From: Paraburkholderia eburnea | GTDB taxonomy: Bacteria > Pseudomonadota > Gammaproteobacteria > Burkholderiales > Burkholderiaceae | Assembly (NCBI RefSeq): GCF_002917095.1 | Contig: NZ_PQGA01000002.1 | Span: 310,001 to 374,000 of the forward strand | Direction of reading: 5' to 3' | Length of the DNA stretch: 64,000 nucleotides | In this document: in pieces, positions 58,298 through 64,000 of the stretch | Position numbering within the stretch: the first letter of the stretch is position 1 | Layout: each line of letters starts with the position of its first letter | The notes under the pieces: generated by a model | Databases searched by the model: none | Seen by the model: the letters and a program-made list of their open reading frames with translations, nothing else | Told to the model about the DNA's origin: nothing | Program-made: the position numbers and the translations under genes

Positions 58298-58744
58298 ATG
58301 AGTCTCAAGGACCGGATCAACGACGACATGAAGGCCGCGATGCGCGCCCGCGAAAGCGAGCGCCTCGCCACGATTCGTCTGCTGCTCGCCGCCATCAAGC
58401 AACGTGAAGTCGACGAGCGTGTGACGCTCGACGACGCCGGCATCACGGCGGTCATCGACAAGATGATCAAGCAGCGCAAGGATTCGATCAGCCAGTTCGA
58501 AGCCGCTTCCCGCACCGACCTCGTCGAAAAGGAACAGGCCGAACTGGCCGTGCTCGCGACGTACATGCCCGAGCAGCTAACGGATGCGGAAATCGCCGCC
58601 GAAGTGCAGGCGGCAGTCGCCCAGGTGGGCGCCGCGGGCCCGCAGGACATGGGCAAGGTCATGGGCGTGCTCAAACCGAAGCTCGCTGGCCGCGCCGATA
58701 TGACGGCCGTCTCGGGCCTCGTCAAGGCCGCACTCTCGAAGTAA
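58298..58744 (+). CDS. GatB/YqeY-domain protein
   Basis: 148 residues from ATG 58298 (AGGTGA upstream; a GTG one codon earlier is also possible). Helical protein with the family pattern LKDRINDDMKAAMRARESER, LATIRLLLAAIKQREVDER and VMGVLKPKLAGRADMTAVSG, similar to the tail domain of GatB. Its role (possible tRNA-dependent amidation or tRNA binding) is not established. It lies between rpsU and dnaG, as in many proteobacteria. Confidence 0.93.
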   Translation: MSLKDRINDDMKAAMRARESERLATIRLLLAAIKQREVDERVTLDDAGITAVIDKMIKQRKDSISQFEAASRTDLVEKEQAELAVLATYMPEQLTDAEIAAEVQAAVAQVGAAGPQDMGKVMGVLKPKLAGRADMTAVSGLVKAALSK

Positions 58745-58862
58745 GGGCGTCGCCCAGCCCTTCGTCCGCCGCCTGGAGCTTTCCCGGCGACAGGCGCGCG
58801 AGGGGCTTGCGACGGGCGCGCGCACGCGTGCCCAGCCCATCTGAAACGAGCGACCGAGCCTG

Positions 58863-60758
58863 ATGATTCCGCATTCGTTCCTGCAGGATCTGCTTAACCG
58901 CGTCGATATCGTCGACGTGGTGGGCCGCTTCGTGCAGCTCAAGAAGGGCGGCGCGAACTTCATGGGCCTGTGCCCGTTCCACAACGAGAAGAGCCCTTCC
59001 TTTACCGTTAGTCCAACGAAGCAGTTCTATCACTGCTTCGGTTGCGGCGCGCACGGTACGGCGATCGGCTTTCTCATGGAGCACGCGGGCCTGACGTTCC
59101 CCGAGGCCGTCAACGACCTGGCCCAGTCGGTTGGCCTGACCGTGCCGCAGGAACCGTCGCCCGTGCGCGGCGGCGCTGGCTATGGCGGCGGCCGCGGCGG
59201 GCAGGGCGAGGGCGGTTACGCGCCCGGCGTCTCGAAAGCCGTCTCCACTGCGCTGTCCGATGTGATGCAGACCGCCTGCGACTATTACCGCAAGCAGCTG
59301 CGCAGCGCGCCCAATGCGATCCAGTACCTCAAAAAGCGCGGGCTGACGGGCGAAATCGCGGCCCGCTTCGGGCTGGGTTACTCGCCTGATGGATGGCAGA
59401 ACCTCGAATCCGCGTTTACCGATTATCGCGACGACTCGCTCGTCGAATCGGGCCTCGTGATCGTCAGCGAAAAGCAGGACGCGCAAGGCCAGGCGCGCCG
59501 CTACGACCGCTTCCGCGATCGCGTGATGTTTCCCATCCGCAACGTGAAGGGCCAGGTGATCGGCTTCGGCGGCCGTGTGCTGGACGGCGGCGAGCCCAAG
59601 TATTTGAATTCCCCCGAAACGCCGCTATTTAACAAGGGCAGCGAATTGTACGGGCTGTTCGAGGCGCGTCTCGCGATCCGCGAACAGCATTACGTGCTGG
59701 TGGTGGAGGGGTATATGGACGTGGTGGCGCTCGCGCAGCTCGGTTTCCAGAACGCCGTGGCGACGCTGGGCACGGCCTGCACGCCGATCCACGTCCAGAA
59801 GCTGATGCGTCAGACCGATACGGTGATCTTCAGCTTCGATGGCGACTCGGCGGGCCGTCGCGCCGCGCGGCGCGCGCTGGACGCCTGCCTGCCGCACGCC
59901 GCGGACAACCGCACGATCCGCTTCCTGTTCCTGCCGGCCGAACACGACCCGGACAGCTACGTGCGCGAATTCGGCACGGAAGCCTTCAAGGAACAGGTCG
60001 AGCGCGCCATGCCGCTCTCGCAGTTCATGTTGAACGAAGTGATGGCGGGCAAGGAGCTGGACCAGCCCGAAGGGCGCGCCCGCGCGCTGTTCGACGCCAA
60101 GCCGCTGTTGCAGGCGCTGCCGGCGAATGCGCTGCGCGCGCAGATCATGCACATGATCGCGGACCGTCTGGACGTGCCGTTCGAGGAAGTGGCGGGGCTG
60201 TGCGAAGTCGACGCGCGCATCGCCCAGGCGGCGCGTCGGGCGCCGGCGCGCAAGGATCGGCACCTCGTAACCGGGATCGAGCGCAAGGCGCTGCGCAACC
60301 TTGTGATGCATCCGCGCATCGTGGCGCAGCTCGACGAAGAGGCCGAGCAGGCGCTCATTGCGTTCACGCGGCACGGCGAACTGTTCGAGGAAGTGACCAC
60401 ACACGCCCGTGCACTGGGCGATGCGGCCGAATTCCAGCTGCTGTCGGATCTATTGAGAAATGGGGCCAATGCTGCCACCTTCGAGGAGATTTTTCGCGAA
60501 ATTCTGGACTATGATGAAAACGTTCGGGATTTGCTGATGAAAAATCCAGAAGATGGTGCCGTGCTGGAGGAGCGCCGCGAGCAGGAACGGCTCGTCAGCG
60601 AAGAGTTGACGGCGGCAATCCTGAAAATGCGATTCGACGCCTGCAGCGAGCGGCTGGAAGTGCTTTCGCGGCAGTCGCGGCACACGCCCGAGGAGCTGGC
60701 CGAATACGTTAAATTGAATCAGGCACGGGCTGACATGAAGCGTCAGCTCGGGCTATAG
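58863..60758 (+). CDS. dnaG: DNA primase
   Basis: 631 residues, making RNA primers at the replication fork. The N-terminal zinc-binding domain has C37-P-F-H40 and C58-x2-C61 (LCPFHNEKSPSFTVSPTKQF, HCFGCGAHG). A Gly-rich linker (about 100-120, RGGAGYGGGRGGQGEGGYAP) leads to the RNA-polymerase domain with the TOPRIM motifs VVEGYMDVVALAQLGFQNAV and FSFDGDSAGRRAARRALD. The C-terminal ~150 residues form the DnaB-binding helical domain. No obvious frameshift. It is followed by rpoD. Confidence 0.97.
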   Translation: MIPHSFLQDLLNRVDIVDVVGRFVQLKKGGANFMGLCPFHNEKSPSFTVSPTKQFYHCFGCGAHGTAIGFLMEHAGLTFPEAVNDLAQSVGLTVPQEPSPVRGGAGYGGGRGGQGEGGYAPGVSKAVSTALSDVMQTACDYYRKQLRSAPNAIQYLKKRGLTGEIAARFGLGYSPDGWQNLESAFTDYRDDSLVESGLVIVSEKQDAQGQARRYDRFRDRVMFPIRNVKGQVIGFGGRVLDGGEPKYLNSPETPLFNKGSELYGLFEARLAIREQHYVLVVEGYMDVVALAQLGFQNAVATLGTACTPIHVQKLMRQTDTVIFSFDGDSAGRRAARRALDACLPHAADNRTIRFLFLPAEHDPDSYVREFGTEAFKEQVERAMPLSQFMLNEVMAGKELDQPEGRARALFDAKPLLQALPANALRAQIMHMIADRLDVPFEEVAGLCEVDARIAQAARRAPARKDRHLVTGIERKALRNLVMHPRIVAQLDEEAEQALIAFTRHGELFEEVTTHARALGDAAEFQLLSDLLRNGANAATFEEIFREILDYDENVRDLLMKNPEDGAVLEERREQERLVSEELTAAILKMRFDACSERLEVLSRQSRHTPEELAEYVKLNQARADMKRQLGL

Positions 60759-60796
60759 AGGGAGGGTCGCGCGCGGGCAATTATTACCGTGCGTGC

Positions 60797-60802
60797 TAAA
60801 AT
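60797..60802 (+). promoter_or_regulatory. -10-like hexamer TAAAAT upstream of rpoD
   Basis: TAAAAT lies about 130 bp before the rpoD start, after the dnaG stop. A -35 is not clear. It could be an rpoD-specific promoter in addition to read-through from dnaG. Confidence 0.3.
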
Positions 60803-60931
60803 CGAGGGTTTTCAGCGGTTTGTTTTTGTTGTTTTTGTTTTTTCCGGGCGGGCAGCTCAAGTATCACTCGGAGGTCGTTTCGCCGGGGGATGCTCGAAGG
60901 TGTCCAGTTTCCAGCTAGGGGCGGAATGGCA

Positions 60932-63343
60932 ATGGCAAAGACTACAGGTGGAAAGAAGGCGGCAGGCGCTAGCTCGACGGAGCAGACCGATACGGTCACC
61001 GCGGCCACGCACGCAGCTTCCGCCCGTTCCCGCCGCGATGCGGCAACCGCCAGTCATGAAGTTCCTGCAGTCCCGAAGAAAACCCGGGCTGTTTCGGCCG
61101 CGCGAGCGGCGCCCACGCGTGCGGCGAAAGCCGTCTCGCATCCGGCAACGAAGCGGTCCGGTGGTCCGAGTAGTGCAAGGCAAGTGCCTGCCGTTGCGGA
61201 CGATGCGGCAGAGCGCGAGGCTCCAGTATCCACGGTTCAAGAGGCTGTTGTCCAACAGCCGCGAGTCGAGACTACAGCAGGTACGGCGAACTCCATGACG
61301 AAAAAGCTGAATGAAGTGTCCGTCGATGACGACGCAAACCAGAGCGAAGAAAGCACGCCCACCGCGGGCAAGGGTGAGAAAACCACCCGTGCGCGCGACC
61401 GGCGAGCGAAGGAGAAGGCGCTACTGAAAGACGCGTTCGCCTCCTCGCAGCCCGGGACCGTCGAGGAACTCGAAGAGCGCCGCAACAAGCTGCGTGCGCT
61501 CATCAAGCTTGGCAAGGAGCGCGGCTACCTTACCTACGCCGAAATCAACGATCACCTTCCGGACAACTTCACCGAAACCGAGGCGATCGAAGGCATCATC
61601 AGCACGTTCAACGACATGGGCGTCGCCGTCTACGAACAGGCGCCCGATGCTGAAACGCTGCTGCTCAACGACAACGCTCCCAACGCCTCTTCCGACGACG
61701 AAGTCGAAGAAGAAGCGGAAGTGGCGCTCTCCACCGTCGATTCCGAATTCGGCCGCACGACCGACCCGGTGCGTATGTACATGCGCGAAATGGGCACGGT
61801 CGAACTCCTCACGCGCGAAGGCGAAATCGAAATCGCCAAGCGCATCGAAGACGGCCTGATGCACATGGTCATGGCGATCTCCGCCTGCCCGACCACCATC
61901 GCCGACATTCTCGCCATGGCCGAACGCGTCGCCAACGACGAGATTCGTGTGGATGAGCTGGTTGACGGCCTGATCGATCCGAACGCCGAGGACACCGACG
62001 GCTTCAACGCCAAGGAAGCGGAAGAGATCGAGAACGAAGACGCGGACGCCGAAGAGGAAGAAGAGGAAGAGGGCGAAGAAGAGGAAGACGACGGCGCCGC
62101 ACAGGCGACGGCCAACGCGGCGCAACTGGAAGCCCTCAAGCGCGCCTCGCTCGAAAAATTCGCGCTCATCAGCGAATGGTTCGACAAGATGCGCCGCGCG
62201 TTCGAAAAGGAAGGCTACAAGTCGAAGGCCTATCTGAAGGCGCAGGAAACGATCCAGACCGAACTGATGTCGATCCGCTTCACGGCGCGTACCGTCGAGC
62301 GTCTGTGCGACACGCTGCGCGCGCAGGTGGACGAAGTGCGTCAGGTCGAGCGTCAGATCCTGCACACGGTCGTCGACAAGTGTGGCATGCCGCGCTCGGA
62401 ATTCATCACGCGCTTCCCCGGCAACGAAACCGATCTGGACTGGGCCGACAAGGTTGTCGCGGAAAGTCACGCGTACAGCGCGATCCTCTCGCGCAACGTG
62501 CCGGCGATCCGCGAACAGCAGCAGCGCCTGCTCGACCTGCAGGCGCGCGTGGTGCTGCCGCTCAAGGATCTCAAGGAAACCAACCGCCAGATGGCGGCCG
62601 GTGAATTGAAGGCGCGTCAGGCGAAGCGCGAAATGACCGAGGCCAACCTGCGTCTGGTGATTTCGATCGCGAAGAAGTACACCAACCGTGGCCTGCAGTT
62701 CCTCGACCTGATCCAGGAAGGCAACATCGGCCTGATGAAGGCGGTGGACAAGTTCGAATATCGGCGCGGCTACAAGTTTTCGACCTATGCGACGTGGTGG
62801 ATCCGTCAGGCCATCACGCGCTCGATCGCCGACCAGGCGCGCACGATCCGCATTCCGGTTCACATGATCGAGACGATCAACAAGATGAACCGCATTTCGC
62901 GGCAGATCCTGCAGGAAACCGGTCTTGAGCCGGACCCGGCGACGCTTGCCGAGAAGATGGAGATGCCGGAGGACAAGATTCGCAAGATCATGAAGATCGC
63001 GAAGGAACCGATCTCCATGGAAACGCCGATCGGCGACGACGACGATTCGCATCTGGGCGATTTCATCGAGGACAACAACACGGTGGCGCCCGCCGATGCC
63101 GCGTTGCATGCGTCGATGCGCGATGTGGTGAAGGACGTGCTCGACTCGCTTACGCCGCGCGAGGCCAAGGTATTGCGCATGCGCTTCGGTATCGAGATGA
63201 GCACCGATCACACGCTCGAAGAAGTGGGCAAGCAGTTCGACGTGACGCGTGAGCGGATTCGCCAGATCGAGGCGAAGGCGCTGCGCAAGCTGCGTCACCC
63301 GAGCCGCTCGGACAAGCTCAAGTCCTTCCTTGAAGGGAATTGA
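60932..63343 (+). CDS. rpoD: RNA polymerase primary sigma factor (sigma-70)
   Basis: 803 residues from ATG 60932 (AGGGG upstream); ATG 60926 is an equal alternative. An unusually long basic/Ala-rich N-terminus (about the first 150 residues) precedes region 1.1 ([20 protein letters not shown]). A highly acidic stretch lies in the non-conserved region after 1.2 ([19 protein letters not shown]). Regions 2.3-2.4: [20 protein letters not shown] and [16 protein letters not shown]. Region 3: [20 protein letters not shown]. Region 4.2 helix-turn-helix: [20 protein letters not shown]. Last gene of the rpsU-dnaG-rpoD cluster. Confidence 0.97.
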   Translation: MAKTTGGKKAAGASSTEQTDTVTAATHAASARSRRDAATASHEVPAVPKKTRAVSAARAAPTRAAKAVSHPATKRSGGPSSARQVPAVADDAAEREAPVSTVQEAVVQQPRVETTAGTANSMTKKLNEVSVDDDANQSEESTPTAGKGEKTTRARDRRAKEKALLKDAFASSQPGTVEELEERRNKLRALIKLGKERGYLTYAEINDHLPDNFTETEAIEGIISTFNDMGVAVYEQAPDAETLLLNDNAPNASSDDEVEEEAEVALSTVDSEFGRTTDPVRMYMREMGTVELLTREGEIEIAKRIEDGLMHMVMAISACPTTIADILAMAERVANDEIRVDELVDGLIDPNAEDTDGFNAKEAEEIENEDADAEEEEEEEGEEEEDDGAAQATANAAQLEALKRASLEKFALISEWFDKMRRAFEKEGYKSKAYLKAQETIQTELMSIRFTARTVERLCDTLRAQVDEVRQVERQILHTVVDKCGMPRSEFITRFPGNETDLDWADKVVAESHAYSAILSRNVPAIREQQQRLLDLQARVVLPLKDLKETNRQMAAGELKARQAKREMTEANLRLVISIAKKYTNRGLQFLDLIQEGNIGLMKAVDKFEYRRGYKFSTYATWWIRQAITRSIADQARTIRIPVHMIETINKMNRISRQILQETGLEPDPATLAEKMEMPEDKIRKIMKIAKEPISMETPIGDDDDSHLGDFIEDNNTVAPADAALHASMRDVVKDVLDSLTPREAKVLRMRFGIEMSTDHTLEEVGKQFDVTRERIRQIEAKALRKLRHPSRSDKLKSFLEGN

Positions 63344-63467
63344 TGGCGTGTGCGTCGTCTGTGCGTTTCGTCTGGATTTCAGGCGGAACGCATGTAGCGC
63401 AAGTAATTGCGCGTGATGGATGGTCAGGCAGGCCTGGTTTCGTGTAGTATGTCGGCCTGCCGTCGGA

Positions 63468-63499
63468 AAGCCCGGCTCCTGTTCAGCCCGGGCTTTTTT
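63468..63499 (+). terminator. Rho-independent terminator after rpoD
   Basis: AAGCCCGG / CCGGGCTT forms an 8-bp stem with a 12-base loop and is followed by TTTTTT. It lies 125 bp after the rpoD stop and just before the tRNA-like gene. Confidence 0.85.
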
Positions 63500-63526
63500 G
63501 TTGGCGCTTCCTCGTTTTAGCTTCGT

Positions 63527-63614
63527 GGGCCGGACGCCGTGTTGGTTGCAGGCAGCGGACTCATAATCCGCCGGAGAGATCCCGTCGTCGGTTCGAACCC
63601 GACCCGGCCCACCA
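63527..63614 (+). tRNA. tRNA-like gene with CAT anticodon and long variable arm
   Basis: 88 nt with encoded CCA. Acceptor GGGCCGG pairs perfectly with CCGGCCC. There is a 3-bp D stem (GCC/GGC), and the anticodon stem GCGGA/TCCGC encloses the loop CTCATAA (anticodon CAT at 63562-63564). The T arm GTCGG-TTCGAAC-CCGAC is perfect, with discriminator A. The variable region is 15 nt (63572-63586) and can form a small stem, the size class of Leu/Ser/Tyr tRNAs. Position 8 is A, not the usual T. CAT would mean elongator Met or lysidine-dependent Ile2, both normally class I. It may be real but divergent, or a decayed tRNA used as an integration site. Confidence 0.7.
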
Positions 63615-63644
63615 CGGGTTTCAGCGATTTTCGAAGCAACTTCT

Positions 63645-63675
63645 TTGCTCCGCAAAAAGCCCCATTGCTCCGCAA
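63645..63675. repeat. Short direct repeat TTGCTCCGCAA, two copies
   Basis: TTGCTCCGCAA occurs at 63645-63655 and 63665-63675, 20 bp apart, between the tRNA-like gene and the integrase relic. Each copy is also partly self-complementary (TTGC..GCAA). Confidence 0.7.
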
Positions 63676-63700
63676 TTAGGCCTATCTCGAAGGGCCGACC

Positions 63701-64000
63701 TTATCCCTCCCGCCTTTTCCGCACGTAGTGCTCCGCCATCGTCAGCGACTTGTGATCTGGTTGCCGCTGTGCCTGGCGAATGTCGCCCGACGAGTCCGTC
63801 TTGTCTGTACCCGCTTTCGCGCGCAGATCACAACTTTTAGTTATCCTACAATCTCCATCCGCAGCTTCTGTCGTGTCTTTCCTTGGCCAATCGCGATGAA
63901 TCCATCACGAATGTCGCGCTCGGCATAGCTGAGCGTATCTTGAGGTCTCAGCCCGGCCAGGTAGGCGAGATCCATTGCATCGCGCGTTGGTTGATCGGCG
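63701..64000 (-). pseudogene. Tyrosine recombinase (integrase) relic, runs off the right edge
   Basis: Read on the minus strand from the right edge, a first frame (64000 to 63841) gives TRDAMDLAYLAGLRPQDTLS and GFIAIGQGKTRQKLRMEIVG and then stops. This is the catalytic-domain start of a phage-type integrase, with the first catalytic Arg in GLRPQ and the Lys in GKT. A second frame (about 63840 to 63701) gives DLRAKAGTDKTDSSGDIRQA and DHKSLTMAEHYVRKRREG and then stops; it holds the His and Tyr of the C-terminal box. The middle (~60-80 residues, including the HxxR histidine) is missing and the frame shifts. The gene points at the tRNA-like gene, as integrases of tRNA-borne islands do. Confidence 0.75.

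Noticed and set aside
61421..63655. 744-residue minus-strand frame opposite rpoD
   Set aside because: Antisense shadow of rpoD, phase-locked to its codons; product has no recognisable fold.

Overview
The window looks like a chromosomal segment of a member of the Burkholderiaceae (Paraburkholderia/Caballeronia/Burkholderia type). It is strongly G+C-rich by eye and densely coding. Its protein families are typical of that group: a BPSS1780-type membrane protein, a DUF3563 small protein, a TreS-maltokinase fusion, a long-form GlgE, and an RpoD with a long basic/Ala-rich N-terminus. The species cannot be named from the sequence alone.

Layout. (1) 1-4575: end of a MOSC-domain protein, an AraC regulator downstream of an FKBP prolyl isomerase, a degenerate histidine-kinase-like protein and a CNNM/CorC-type membrane protein. 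(2) 4589-23134: seven leftward, mostly overlapping genes (transcription order glgE, treS-mak, glgB, glgX, treZ, malQ, treY). They form a trehalose / maltose-1-phosphate / alpha-glucan operon. TreS-Mak and GlgE with GlgB can build branched glucan from trehalose, GlgX and MalQ remodel it, and TreY/TreZ return it to trehalose. No glycogen synthase, ADP-glucose pyrophosphorylase or phosphorylase gene lies in the window. (3) 23472-26977: a DUF1345 membrane protein, a PrpA/ApaH-like phosphatase, a secreted Lys/Ala/His-rich protein, a LysR regulator and a divergent tautomerase. (4) 27101-29166: a small accessory patch with the broken remains of a probable type VI secretion peptidoglycan-hydrolase effector (GH19-like C-terminus), an intact signal-peptide protein directly behind it (candidate immunity protein), and 430 bp without a recognisable gene.

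(5) 29167-43246: PPK2, DUF465, CYTH/CHAD, ModE, PAP2 phosphatase, a PHB-depolymerase-like esterase, DUF3563, BPSS1780, ThrB, DUF2782, AMP nucleosidase, a glutamine amidotransferase, a two-gene chromate transporter and a LOG-family protein. (6) 43248-50719: DNA polymerase I, a type II NADH dehydrogenase, a Tat-exported dienelactone-hydrolase-like protein, a sulfurtransferase and a Rieske oxygenase alpha subunit. (7) 51049-57668: the isoprenoid operon xseB-ispA-dxs, then folE2, convergent tsaD, and a HI0933-family flavoprotein. (8) 57809-63343: the macromolecular-synthesis cluster rpsU-yqeY-dnaG-rpoD. (9) 63527-64000: an unusual tRNA-like gene with a CAT anticodon and a long variable arm, followed by a decayed tyrosine recombinase running in from the right edge. 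This looks like the border of a genomic island.

The observations I rate highest are the class II-shaped tRNA(CAT) with its adjoining integrase relic; the effector relic with a retained putative immunity gene; a nearly identical 17-bp palindrome lying over the promoters of two unrelated genes (DUF3563 and the Rieske oxygenase); and the GlgE protein with an extra N-terminal amylase-like barrel that seems to have lost its catalytic acid.
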